Positions 36,203 to 44,408 of a stretch of 64,000 nucleotides of DNA are shown here, piece after piece. The notes beneath the pieces are model-generated. The model was not told the DNA's origin, ran no database searches, and saw nothing but the letters and a program-made list of their open reading frames with translations. The translations under genes and the position numbers were made by a program. Each line of letters begins with the position of its first letter. Position 1 is the first letter of the stretch. Location: contig CAINNJ010000025.1 in NCBI GenBank assembly GCA_903851195.1, positions 62,001-126,000 of the forward strand, given 5' to 3'. This stretch comes from an uncultured Acidobacteriia bacterium. Lineage in GTDB: Bacteria; Acidobacteriota; Terriglobia; Bryobacterales; Bryobacteraceae.

Positions 36203-37228
36203 ATGCCGGTCCTTCCCCTGGTTATTTTCATCGTCGCGCTCGCGCTGACGTTCGACTTTCTGAACGGCTTTCACGACTCCGCGAATTCCATCGCCACCAT
36301 CGTCTCCACGCGCGTTCTGAGCCCGTTACAGGCCGTCGCATGGGCTGCATTTTTTAACTTCGTCTCGGCGTTCACCTTCGGCACCAGCGTGGCGGGCACC
36401 GTGGGCAAAGGTTTCGTCGATACCCACATCGTCACCGTCTACGTGATTCTCGCCGGAGTCGTCGGCGCCATCGTCTGGGATCTGCTGACGTGGTGGCTCG
36501 GCCTGCCCACCAGTTCCTCGCACGCCATCATCGGCGGCTACGCGGGCGCGGCCATCGCCCGCGGTATCTTCGAGCACGGACTCTCCGGCGGCATGCACGC
36601 GCTGATCCCCGGCAAATGGGCGCTCACACTCGCATTTATCATCTTCGCCCCCCTTATCGGACTCGCCGCCGCCTTCCTCATGATGGTGCTGGTCTACTGG
36701 ATCTTTCAGAAAGCCACGCCGGTCCACATGGACTCCTGGTTCCGCCGCCTTCAACTCCTTTCCGCCGCCGCGCTGAGCTTCTCGCACGGCACCAATGACG
36801 CCCAGAAAACCATGGGCATCATTACGGAAGTGTTGCTTACCGCGAAGGTCATTCACGAGTTCAAGGTTCCTTTCTGGGTGATCCTCGCCGCCCACGCCGC
36901 CATCGCGCTGGGCACCTTTTTCGGAGGCTGGCGGATCGTTCACACCATGGGCAAACGGCTCACCCGGCTGAAGCCGCATACCGGATTCTGCGCGGAAACC
37001 GGCGCGGCGGGCGCCATCCTCATCGCCACCCATCTGGGCCTTCCGGTCTCCACTACGCACGCCATCGCCGGCGCGCTGGTGGGCGTGGGAAGCGTGCAGC
37101 GCGTCAAGGCAGTGCGCTGGGGCGTGGCGACAAATATTCTTTGGGCCTGGATTCTGACCATCCCCGCGGCGGCCTTGGTAGCCGGCTTGCTCTTTACGCT
37201 CATCCGCCTCGGAAACCCTCATGCCTGA
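36203..37228 (+). CDS. Inorganic phosphate transporter, PiT family
   Basis: A 341-residue inner-membrane phosphate/cation symporter with about ten membrane segments. The ATG at 36203 was chosen because the upstream in-frame extension lies inside DUF47 and lacks hydrophobic character. The PiT signature appears twice: TFDFLNGFHDSANSIATIVSTR near the N-terminus and SFSHGTNDAQKTMGI in the second half. GLPTSSSHAIIGGYAGAAIA and GLPVSTTHAIAGALVGVG form the paired inner repeats. It follows DUF47 by 7 nt and overlaps the HAD phosphatase by 8 nt (ATGCCTGA), so phosphate uptake and phosphatase expression are linked. Confidence 0.95.
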   Translation: MPVLPLVIFIVALALTFDFLNGFHDSANSIATIVSTRVLSPLQAVAWAAFFNFVSAFTFGTSVAGTVGKGFVDTHIVTVYVILAGVVGAIVWDLLTWWLGLPTSSSHAIIGGYAGAAIARGIFEHGLSGGMHALIPGKWALTLAFIIFAPLIGLAAAFLMMVLVYWIFQKATPVHMDSWFRRLQLLSAAALSFSHGTNDAQKTMGIITEVLLTAKVIHEFKVPFWVILAAHAAIALGTFFGGWRIVHTMGKRLTRLKPHTGFCAETGAAGAILIATHLGLPVSTTHAIAGALVGVGSVQRVKAVRWGVATNILWAWILTIPAAALVAGLLFTLIRLGNPHA

Positions 37229-38147
37229 GACTCTCTCGGCCGACATCGGCGCGTCGCTCCAAACCTTCATCGGCAGTTCCGGTTTCGCCAAAAGCGGGGC
37301 CATCGTGACCGATCTGGACGGCACCGCGCTCCACGAAGACGCCGGCCGCATCTACATTCCCAAACCCGTCGAACTCGGTTTCAAAGCGCTGCACGATCTC
37401 GGCCGGCCCTTCGTTTTAAATACCCTCCGTTTCCCGCTCTCGGTGCTGCGAACCTTCGGCCGGGACTGGTACGGCGTATCGAACTCTCCCATCCCCGCCG
37501 TCACCCTGAACGGCAGTCTGCTTGGCTACGTGACGAAAGCCGGGAACGACGAGATGGGCTTTGAAGAGATTGCCGCCTTCCCGCTGCAAACAGCCGACAT
37601 CGACGACGTCCTGAACAGAGTGGAAGAACTACTCGGCGGCGGTGTGAAAAACCTTCTCGTCTTCTACTACCCGCGCGACTGGCGACTGGGAGAAATCATC
37701 TGGACTCCGGTCCCCGAACGCGTGATCCCGGTTAAAGAACGGTATGTCTCGGCATCTTCCGTACATGCCGCGGAACTGCCCAAATTGCGCGACCTGATGC
37801 ACGCCGAAGAGATTTGCATGGTGTTCCTTCTGGTCGAGGCTACCGACGAACAACTCATGGCCTACCAGCACACCCGGCGCAACAATTTCTTCACCGCCCC
37901 GGGCGTGGACAAGCTGTTCGGAGCGCGCAAAATGGCGGACGCTCTGGGCTTCGACCTGCGGGAATCCATCGGCGCCGGCGACACGGAAATGGATACGTTT
38001 CTGAGCGGCGTCGGGCTCGCGCTGGAGGTGGGCCATCTCGAACTGCAATGGAAAGGACTGCGGGGCACCATCCGCCTGCGCGACTCCTTCGAACTCGGCG
38101 ACCTTCTGTTTCGCGCCGCCGAAATGCTGAAGGCGGTTCCGGTTTGA
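37221..38147 (+). CDS. HAD family hydrolase
   Basis: A 308-residue cytoplasmic phosphatase of the haloacid dehalogenase superfamily. Motif I is IVTDLDGTAL (nucleophile Asp and acid/base Asp), motif II is the NTLRFPLSVLR segment, and motifs III and IV are in ARKMADALGFDLRESIGAGDTEMD. The 100-170 region forms a cap. It overlaps the PiT gene upstream by 8 nt and the kinase gene downstream by 4 nt (TTGA), so the three probably form one translationally coupled set. The phosphorylated substrate is unknown; sugar phosphates are typical for this subtype. Confidence 0.9.
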   Translation: MPETLSADIGASLQTFIGSSGFAKSGAIVTDLDGTALHEDAGRIYIPKPVELGFKALHDLGRPFVLNTLRFPLSVLRTFGRDWYGVSNSPIPAVTLNGSLLGYVTKAGNDEMGFEEIAAFPLQTADIDDVLNRVEELLGGGVKNLLVFYYPRDWRLGEIIWTPVPERVIPVKERYVSASSVHAAELPKLRDLMHAEEICMVFLLVEATDEQLMAYQHTRRNNFFTAPGVDKLFGARKMADALGFDLRESIGAGDTEMDTFLSGVGLALEVGHLELQWKGLRGTIRLRDSFELGDLLFRAAEMLKAVPV

Positions 38148-39070
38148 AAGAGCTGAAACAGCCGAAAAAAACGGTGCGCGACATAATCGCATGGCATTTC
38201 GGCGATAAAGACGGGAAACCGGAAATCGAGCGCCTCTCCGGCGGCATCACCAATCAGGTATTTTGCGTCCGCGCGAAAAAGCATTCGTATATCGTGCGGC
38301 TCGGCGCGGACGCCGGCAAGATCAACGATTTTCTGAAAGAGCAGTGGGCCATCGCCAAAGCGCGCGAAGGCGGCGTGCCCGCGCCGGAGGTTCTGGAAGT
38401 CAGCGTGGAAGCCGCGCCCGTGCCGTACATGATCTCCCGGCAGTCGAAGGGCACGGAAGCCACCTACCACGCCGGACGAAGCGCCATTCTGCGCGAAATG
38501 GGCCGCTTCGCCGCCATCATCAACGCCATCCCCACCGCGGGTTTCGGCGCCACCTTCGAGTGGTCTCTCAATCGGCTTTCGCACAACACCACCTGGGCCG
38601 CCTATCTCGAAAACGAACTCGAACTCGAGAAAAATCTGGAGACGCTCGGCAGCGCCGGCATGCTCGATCCCTCGCGGATCCGGAAACTGCGAACCACCCT
38701 CGAAGGCGCTTCCCGGAACGACCGCCCGCCCGCGCTGAACCACGGCGATATGCGCCTGAAAAACGTCCTGGTGGACGAAAAGGGACGCATCGCCTGCATC
38801 CTCGACTGGGAGCACTGCACGTCGAATCTGGCGCCCGAATGGGAACTCGCGCTCGCTCTGCACGATCTTTCAATCGACGAAAAGCAGGATTTTCTGGAAG
38901 GCTACGGTCTTACCGGAAAACAGATTTCCGGAATTTCCCCGGTGCTCAAAGCCATGGCCATCATTAATTACGCGCCTGCCGTTCGCCACGCCCTGCACGC
39001 GAAAAAAGAGGACAAAATCGAGTGGTACCGGGTCCGACTGGCCGGCGAACTCGACCTCTATTCGCTGTAA
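38144..39070 (+). CDS. Aminoglycoside/choline phosphotransferase-like kinase
   Basis: A 308-residue small-molecule kinase. The best start is a TTG at 38144 that overlaps the HAD stop (TTGA). A longer in-frame reading upstream lies inside the HAD gene in another frame and has no family similarity. Residues 30-55 (LSGGITNQVFCVRAKKHSYIVRLG) form the nucleotide loop with a candidate ATP-binding Lys. The catalytic loop is H200-G-D202 ... N207 (NHGDMRLKNVLV) with metal-binding D221 (ILDWEHC). It is the last gene of the phosphate group and is convergent, with 1 nt between stops, to the MBOAT gene. The small-molecule substrate is unknown. Confidence 0.85.
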   Translation: MKELKQPKKTVRDIIAWHFGDKDGKPEIERLSGGITNQVFCVRAKKHSYIVRLGADAGKINDFLKEQWAIAKAREGGVPAPEVLEVSVEAAPVPYMISRQSKGTEATYHAGRSAILREMGRFAAIINAIPTAGFGATFEWSLNRLSHNTTWAAYLENELELEKNLETLGSAGMLDPSRIRKLRTTLEGASRNDRPPALNHGDMRLKNVLVDEKGRIACILDWEHCTSNLAPEWELALALHDLSIDEKQDFLEGYGLTGKQISGISPVLKAMAIINYAPAVRHALHAKKEDKIEWYRVRLAGELDLYSL

Positions 39071-39071
39071 A

Positions 39072-40454
39072 TCAGAACTGGAAATAAACGAACGGCAGGG
39101 ACTGATCCGACGCCGTGAATAACTCGATCGCGAGCAGCGCCATCACCACCGCGACCGTGCGTACCCACGCCGGCGAGACCGTCAACCGCGTCAGCAACCC
39201 GCCATATTCTTCCGCCAGAGCCACCGCCAGCGTCGCGACCGCCAGCTTGATCTGGATCGGCGTCAGCATCAGTTCGCCTGCCGTGCGCGTGAACATTTGC
39301 CCCACCACGAACAGCGCCGCCGCCAGCGTCTTCGCGCGGAAAAACACCCAGCCGATATTGACGATGAGGAAAGTGAGAATCGCCAGCGGTATCCGCACCA
39401 GCCCCCGCTTCTCTCCCCTGCCCCACACCACTCGCTCTATCGACAACACCGCCCCGTGATAACCGCCCCAGATCACGAAGTTCCAGCTTGCCCCGTGCCA
39501 CAAGCCGCCCAGCAGCATGGTCAGCATCAGGTTCGCGTAGGTCCGCGCGCGCCCGTGCCGGTTCCCGCCGAGCGAAATATAGACGTAATCCCGCAGCCAT
39601 CCCGAAAGCGTCATATGCCAGCGCCGCCAGAACTCGGTCACGCTCGCAGAAAGATAAGGCCGGCGGAAGTTTTCCGGAAAATGGAAACCGAACAGCAGCG
39701 CGACGCCGATCGCAATATCCGTATAACCGGAAAAATCGAAAAAGATCTGCAGTCCGAACGCAATCGTGCCGGACCACGCCGGTAACAACCCCGGAAAAGC
39801 CTGCGGATTCGCGAAATACCGGTCCGCCGCGATGGCGAACTGATCGGCGCAAATCAGCTTCTTCACGAAGCCGGTCAGCATCATGGCGATACCGCGCTGC
39901 CATTCCTCGCCCGATGGCGCGCGCCAGTTGAAGTAGTCGAGAAAGAACTCCTTCGCCCGCACGATCGGCCCGGCCACCAGTTGCGGAAAGAATGCCACGA
40001 ACAGAGCGTAGTCCACATAGCTCGTAATCGCCGGCTGCTCGCCGCGATACACGTCGATCACATACGAAATGCTCTGAAAAGTATGAAAACTGATCCCCAG
40101 CGGCAGGATAATATCGAGCGGCTGCACCGTAATTCCCGGATGCGCCAGCTGCAGAAACGTCTCGCGCACGAAATTCGCGTATTTGAACCAGCCCAGCAGG
40201 CCAATATTCGCGAACAAACTCACCAGCAGCGCCATTCGCCTCGGCGCGCCATGCCGGCGAATAATCCAGAGCGCCGCGAAGTAATCGATGGTGATCAGCC
40301 CCAGAATCAGCGCCACGAACTTCACGTTCCACGCCATGTAGAAGAAAAGGCTCGCCGCCAGCAGCAGATAGCGGCGCGCCGGCTTCGGCAGCGCATAGAA
40401 CAAAACCAGCACCACCACCAGAAAAGCCGCGAAATTCAGAGTCGTGAACAGCAT
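39072..40454 (-). CDS. MBOAT family O-acyltransferase (AlgI/DltB-like)
   Basis: A 460-residue polytopic membrane protein that transfers acyl groups to an exported polymer. The family signature FWRRWHMTLSGWLRDYVY carries H280, and the second conserved His is H320 in GGLWHGASWNF. About eleven membrane segments flank them. The gene starts 3 nt after a membrane-anchored SGNH-type gene, a pairing seen in alginate and peptidoglycan O-acetylation systems, where MBOAT hands the acyl group across the membrane and the SGNH partner attaches it. RNase J is the first gene of the same operon. The acceptor polymer is unknown. Confidence 0.94.
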   Translation of the reverse strand: MLFTTLNFAAFLVVVLVLFYALPKPARRYLLLAASLFFYMAWNVKFVALILGLITIDYFAALWIIRRHGAPRRMALLVSLFANIGLLGWFKYANFVRETFLQLAHPGITVQPLDIILPLGISFHTFQSISYVIDVYRGEQPAITSYVDYALFVAFFPQLVAGPIVRAKEFFLDYFNWRAPSGEEWQRGIAMMLTGFVKKLICADQFAIAADRYFANPQAFPGLLPAWSGTIAFGLQIFFDFSGYTDIAIGVALLFGFHFPENFRRPYLSASVTEFWRRWHMTLSGWLRDYVYISLGGNRHGRARTYANLMLTMLLGGLWHGASWNFVIWGGYHGAVLSIERVVWGRGEKRGLVRIPLAILTFLIVNIGWVFFRAKTLAAALFVVGQMFTRTAGELMLTPIQIKLAVATLAVALAEEYGGLLTRLTVSPAWVRTVAVVMALLAIELFTASDQSLPFVYFQF

Positions 40455-40457
40455 CCG

Positions 40458-41708
40458 CTATCTCGACCCCGCGATTTCCGCCATCTTCGCGCCTAACCTC
40501 TCGGAAAAGATCGGCCGGCCGGCATGATTCAGATGCAGCCCGTCCGCGTAGAATTCCGGACGTTCCAGATCCCGAAAAGTCTCGCCCGGCAGCACCGTCA
40601 CGCGCGGCCGACGCCAAACACTTTCGATAAAACGCGCGGGTGTTTCACGGCGCGGCGGAGGCAACGGTCCACCCGGCAGTTCGAGAAAAATAATCCGCGT
40701 CGGCGAATCTTTATAAAGGTCCAGAATCCGCCCGAGCCAGAGTTTCCGGTAAGCAGTCAGCGCTCCCGTCTGCGGCACTTTGGCGGAACTCGCGAAACCA
40801 TTCACCGAGTTCTTTTGCCAGTCCTTGAGACCGGGCGGGAAATTCACCGCGCCCGTTCCGAAATCGACGGAAAGTCCGGTTAAATCTTCCGGTTTTCCCC
40901 CGTATCCGTCGATATAGCCTTTCCCGTCGTTGCGCCACGCTTTGGCCGCCCGAAACCGAGCCAGCGGATGCGCAAAGAAATCCTGCACATCCCGGCGCAG
41001 CGTCACCCCGCGGAACAGGCAACCGGTCAGCACCGTGCGGCGCAGTTCCGGCGCATCGTACGATTCGGCGAAATCCGGGCAATCGCTCCATCGCAGCCGG
41101 CCCACTGAATAGCTCAGATCGGACATCCGGTTCGACGGATTTTCCCCGCCGTCTTCATCCGAATACCGGTCCATCGCAATCGCCAGCGCGGTAAACCGCC
41201 GATGGTCCGGATCTCCGTCGCGCAGCAGGTAATACCAGTCGCGAGGCGATGAACCCGGCACGCCCAGATTCCAGAAGTGAATCCGGTCGCCCGCCCCGGC
41301 GTCGGCGTTGCGCGCGCTGAAACCCTCGGCCACCCGCGAATCGCCGATCACGGCAGCCTCCGGCGCCTTGCCCGGAAGCGTGTGCCGCAGCCAGAACACA
41401 TTCAGTTCCAGTTGTCCGGTAGTCGAATCTGGCGCAAGATAACGCAGATACCAGCCGCTGCGGAATATCGCCGCGTCCAGCAGGAAAAACACCGCGATCG
41501 AAGCGATGCTCCACAACACCGCCTGCCGCAGTGTAGCGGGCGCCGCGGGCCTGCGAACGGGCTTCGGTTTCCGAATCGCCGGGGGCGCCGGTTCCGCAAC
41601 CGCGACACCCCTTTCGCTTTCGATCAGCCACTCCAGCAGCGCGCGCCGCTGCTCACGCGGCAGCGCCTCGATGGCCTTCCGGATTCCCGGCAGCTCCGTC
41701 TCGTTCAT
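40458..41708 (-). CDS. Membrane-anchored SGNH-hydrolase-like protein (MBOAT partner)
   Basis: A 416-residue protein with a Pro/Ala-rich cytoplasmic lead (1-60), one transmembrane helix at about 63-81, and a large periplasmic domain. A GDSR segment (E118-AAVIGDSRVAEG, S124) and the late D389-G-L-H392 (FYADGLHLNHAG) match the catalytic Ser and Asp-x-x-His of SGNH/AlgX-type acetyltransferases. It ends 3 nt before the MBOAT start, so the two are almost certainly functional partners, with this one placing O-acyl groups on an envelope or extracellular polymer. The family assignment rests on these motifs and context; overall similarity to known AlgJ/AlgX proteins is not obvious by eye. Confidence 0.75.
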   Translation of the reverse strand: MNETELPGIRKAIEALPREQRRALLEWLIESERGVAVAEPAPPAIRKPKPVRRPAAPATLRQAVLWSIASIAVFFLLDAAIFRSGWYLRYLAPDSTTGQLELNVFWLRHTLPGKAPEAAVIGDSRVAEGFSARNADAGAGDRIHFWNLGVPGSSPRDWYYLLRDGDPDHRRFTALAIAMDRYSDEDGGENPSNRMSDLSYSVGRLRWSDCPDFAESYDAPELRRTVLTGCLFRGVTLRRDVQDFFAHPLARFRAAKAWRNDGKGYIDGYGGKPEDLTGLSVDFGTGAVNFPPGLKDWQKNSVNGFASSAKVPQTGALTAYRKLWLGRILDLYKDSPTRIIFLELPGGPLPPPRRETPARFIESVWRRPRVTVLPGETFRDLERPEFYADGLHLNHAGRPIFSERLGAKMAEIAGSR

Positions 41709-41729
41709 GCGGCAAACAAAGAAAGCGCC

Positions 41730-43394
41730 TTAGATTTCCAGAATTACCGGCATAATCATGGGACGCCGCTGCGTCTCCCGGCTGATAAACCGTTTCAGAT
41801 CGTTGCGGATCTTCTCTTTCATCACGCCGGGATCGGATTTTTCTTCCGCGCTCGAGTTCTCCAGAGTCCTCGACACCGCTTCCCTCGCCGCTTTCATGAA
41901 GGCCGCGTCGCTGTCCAGCGCAAAGCCGCGGCTGACAATCTCCGGCGCCGATTCGATCTTGCCCGTATGCTTGTTGATCGCCAGAATCGGCAGCACGATG
42001 CCGTCTTCGGAAATCACCCGGCGGTCGCGAATCACCATGTCGCCGACCACTTCGCCCACCGCCCCGGAATCGATGCAAACCCGCCCGACCGTCACCCGCC
42101 CGGCCTTGCGCGCCCCGCGCTTATCCAGTTCCAGCACGTCGCCGGTCTCGAGCACGAACGATTCTTCCAGCCCGATCCCCTGCAGGTGCGACGCCAGCCG
42201 CACATGCTTCGCCAGTTGCCGGTATTCGCCGTGCACCGGCACGAAATAACGCGGCCGCACCAGATTCAGCACCAGCCGCAGTTCTTCCATGCTGCCGTGA
42301 CCCGATACGTGCAGCGGCGGATTCATGCTGCCGTACATCACGTCCGCGCCGCGCTTCGAAAGGTGATCGATCATCCGGAAAATCGTCTTCTCATTTCCCG
42401 GAATAATGCGCGAACTCAGCACCACCGTATCGCCGGCGCTGATGGAAATGTGTTTGTGACTGTCCACCGCGACGCGGGATAAAGCCGACATCGGCTCGCC
42501 CTGCGTGCCCGAAATCAGAATCGTCGTTTTCGACGGTTTCGCGTTCGCCACGTCCTGCGGCCGGATCAGCACGCCGTCCGGGATGTTCAGCAGCCCGTGC
42601 CGGTGCGCGATCTCGGTCACCGAAATCATGCTCCGCCCCACCAGCGCGACCTTTCGGCCGAAATCGTGAGAAAGATCCAGAATCAGCTGCAAACGGTGGA
42701 TCGACGAACTGAAGCACGACACGAACAGCCGGTTTTCCGCCCGGTTGAACACGTCTTCCAGACGTGGCCGAACGGCGCGCTCGGAATCCGAATAACCAGG
42801 CCGGTCCGCGTTCGTGGAATCCGAAAGCAGCAGCAGCACGCCCCGCTTGCCGTAATCGGCCAGGGTGTGCAGATCGAACAGTTCGTTATCGGTGGGAGTG
42901 GGATCCACCTTGAAATCGCCCGTGTGGATAATCACGCCCACCGGGGTCGTGATCGCCATGGCCACGCAGCTCACGATGGAGTGCGTCACGTGGATGAACT
43001 CCACCGTGAACGGCCCGATCGACACAATGTCCTTCGGCTTGGCCGGTTTCAGATCCGGTTCGGGGACTTCATACTCTTCGAGCCGCCGCTCCACCAGAGA
43101 CAGCGTGAACGGCGTGCCGTAAACCGGAACGTCGAACTCCTCCAGAAAGAACGCCACCGCGCCGATGTGGTCCTCATGGCCGTGCGTCAGCAGCAGCGCG
43201 CGCACATGCTGCCGGTTTTCCTTCAGATAAGTCAGGTCGGGCGTGACAATGTCGACGCCGAGCAGGTCATCCTCCGGAAACATCATCCCCGCATCGATCA
43301 CGATGATGTCGTCGCCGTAGCGAATCGCCATCATGTGCATCCCGAACTCACCCAGCCCACCGAGCGGGACGACTTGCAGTTTCTTATCTTGCAT
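41730..43394 (-). CDS. rnj: Ribonuclease J
   Basis: A 554-residue cytoplasmic nuclease that processes and decays mRNA by endo- and 5'-exonuclease action. The ATG at 43394 gives the standard start MQDKKLQVVPLGGLGEFGMHM; an upstream TTG at 43424 would add ten residues with no support. The metallo-beta-lactamase motif is H71-G-H73-E-D75-H76. IHTGDFKVDPTP and LLSDSTNADRPGYSDSE are the usual metal and phosphate-site segments of RNase J. The beta-CASP domain and a C-terminal dimerisation domain complete a normal length. A -10 TAGAAT on the minus strand lies at plus-strand 43425-43430. It is followed by the SGNH and MBOAT genes. Confidence 0.95.
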   Translation of the reverse strand: MQDKKLQVVPLGGLGEFGMHMMAIRYGDDIIVIDAGMMFPEDDLLGVDIVTPDLTYLKENRQHVRALLLTHGHEDHIGAVAFFLEEFDVPVYGTPFTLSLVERRLEEYEVPEPDLKPAKPKDIVSIGPFTVEFIHVTHSIVSCVAMAITTPVGVIIHTGDFKVDPTPTDNELFDLHTLADYGKRGVLLLLSDSTNADRPGYSDSERAVRPRLEDVFNRAENRLFVSCFSSSIHRLQLILDLSHDFGRKVALVGRSMISVTEIAHRHGLLNIPDGVLIRPQDVANAKPSKTTILISGTQGEPMSALSRVAVDSHKHISISAGDTVVLSSRIIPGNEKTIFRMIDHLSKRGADVMYGSMNPPLHVSGHGSMEELRLVLNLVRPRYFVPVHGEYRQLAKHVRLASHLQGIGLEESFVLETGDVLELDKRGARKAGRVTVGRVCIDSGAVGEVVGDMVIRDRRVISEDGIVLPILAINKHTGKIESAPEIVSRGFALDSDAAFMKAAREAVSRTLENSSAEEKSDPGVMKEKIRNDLKRFISRETQRRPMIMPVILEI

Positions 43395-43473
43395 TCTGTT
43401 GTTTGTAACGAAGGAGCAATTCAAATTCTAGCCTGTCCTGTATCGTCCTGACCGATGGCGCATCATAAACGTG

Positions 43474-44031
43474 ATGCCTGCAACGTCCTCACTCTGCCCG
43501 GCCATAGCCAATCGCTGGAGTCCGCGCGCCTTCTCGGACCGGCCCGTAAGCAACGCCGATCTTCGCCATTTGTTCGAGGCCGCCCGCCTCGCCGCCTCCT
43601 GCTTCAACGAGCAACCGTGGCGCTTCGTCATCGCCACCAAAGAGAAAGCCGCCGATCATGACAAACTGCTCGGCCTGCTCGTTCCCCCGAACCAGCAGTG
43701 GGCGAAACAGGCGTGGCTGCTGGGAGTCACAGCCGGTAAAAAGACCTTCACGCACAACGGCGCGCCGGACCGTTTTGGCCTGCACGACGCCGGCGCCGCG
43801 CTCGCTTCGGTGGCGATCCAGGCGTCTTACATGGGCCTGCAGGTCCACGGTATGGGAGGCTTCGACGCAGCCCGCGCGCGTACCGAACTGGGCATCCCGG
43901 AAGACTTCGAGATCGGCGCCGCTTTCGCCCTGGGCTACGTCGAGGGACCGGACGAACCGCCCGCCGACCGCAAACGGAAGTCTTTGGAGGAGATCGTTTT
44001 TGGCATGGAATGGGGTCGACCCGCCCTGTAG
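43474..44031 (+). CDS. Nitroreductase family protein
   Basis: A 185-residue FMN-dependent oxidoreductase. The N-terminal AIANRWSPRAFSDRPVSNADLRHLFEAARLAASCFNEQPWRFV is the typical nitroreductase start, with RWSPRAF and the FMN-binding N-Q-PWRF. The GLHDAGAALASVAIQASYMGLQVHGMGGFD block is the conserved dimer/FMN helix, and AFALGYVEGPDE ends the core. It likely reduces quinones, nitro compounds or enones with NAD(P)H. The ATG at 43474 follows a GTG in frame at 43471. It is divergent from RNase J and stands alone. Confidence 0.9.
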   Translation: MPATSSLCPAIANRWSPRAFSDRPVSNADLRHLFEAARLAASCFNEQPWRFVIATKEKAADHDKLLGLLVPPNQQWAKQAWLLGVTAGKKTFTHNGAPDRFGLHDAGAALASVAIQASYMGLQVHGMGGFDAARARTELGIPEDFEIGAAFALGYVEGPDEPPADRKRKSLEEIVFGMEWGRPAL

Positions 44032-44110
44032 CACGGCTGCCAATCGCCCGGAATCGCCTCAGGAACGACCGGGTTGCTCCTCCGAATGGACGAGATCCCG
44101 CCAGCCTGCC

Positions 44111-44145
44111 AAAACGTTAAAAGGCCCGCCTTTTGGAGCGGGCCT
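44111..44145 (-). terminator. Rho-independent terminator (minus strand)
   Basis: AGGCCCGC (44122-44129) pairs with GCGGGCCT (44138-44145). On the minus strand it is followed by TTTTAACGTTTT, a T-rich tract; on the plus strand no T-run follows. It can end both the candidate small RNA upstream and read-through from the lipid A operon. Confidence 0.7.
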
Positions 44146-44220
44146 GCTCGCCCGATATACGGGAGAGCTTCGATGGGAGAATCATTTTCAACGGCTTCAC
44201 AACCGCTAAAAACTTTAGTG
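44112..44220 (-). ncRNA. Candidate small RNA, about 110 nt, from its own promoter
   Basis: The 377-nt stretch 44032-44408 has no convincing protein gene and is more AT-rich than its surroundings. Within it, on the minus strand, a promoter with -35 TTGACG (44250-44255), a 17-bp spacer and -10 TTAAGA (44227-44232) would start RNA near 44220. About 75 nt later a rho-independent hairpin with T-tract closes it. Between them are short hairpins such as CTAAA/TTTAG and CCCGTATATCGGG. An overlapping 22-codon frame runs into the terminator and is not convincing. It lies 190 nt beyond the last gene of the lipid A operon, so it may also be a 3'-UTR product. No known RNA family is recognised. Confidence 0.45.
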
Positions 44221-44226
44221 ATTGGA

Positions 44227-44255
44227 TCTTAAGGTTTTGCATAACCTTTCGTCAA
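44227..44255 (-). promoter_or_regulatory. Sigma-70-like promoter for the candidate small RNA
   Basis: TTGACG (44250-44255 on the minus strand), 17-bp spacer, TTAAGA (44227-44232). This is the best-spaced consensus-like promoter in the 44.0-44.4 kb gap. Confidence 0.5.
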
Positions 44256-44408
44256 GCGAAAAACAAAAAGGAAATTTTCCACAGCCTAAACGCCTGCACG
44301 CAAAACACTTACAAAAGGGTGACGAATTTACCCGGAATGCGCGGGAAGTCGTGCAAAAGGCCCATATTCCCTCTCGCGACGGCTCCAATCCCAACCATCC
44401 AAAGCACT

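Noticed and set aside
39058-40617. A 519-codon frame overlapping the MBOAT gene on the same strand
   Set aside because: It is another reading frame of the MBOAT gene and lacks its membrane pattern and conserved His.
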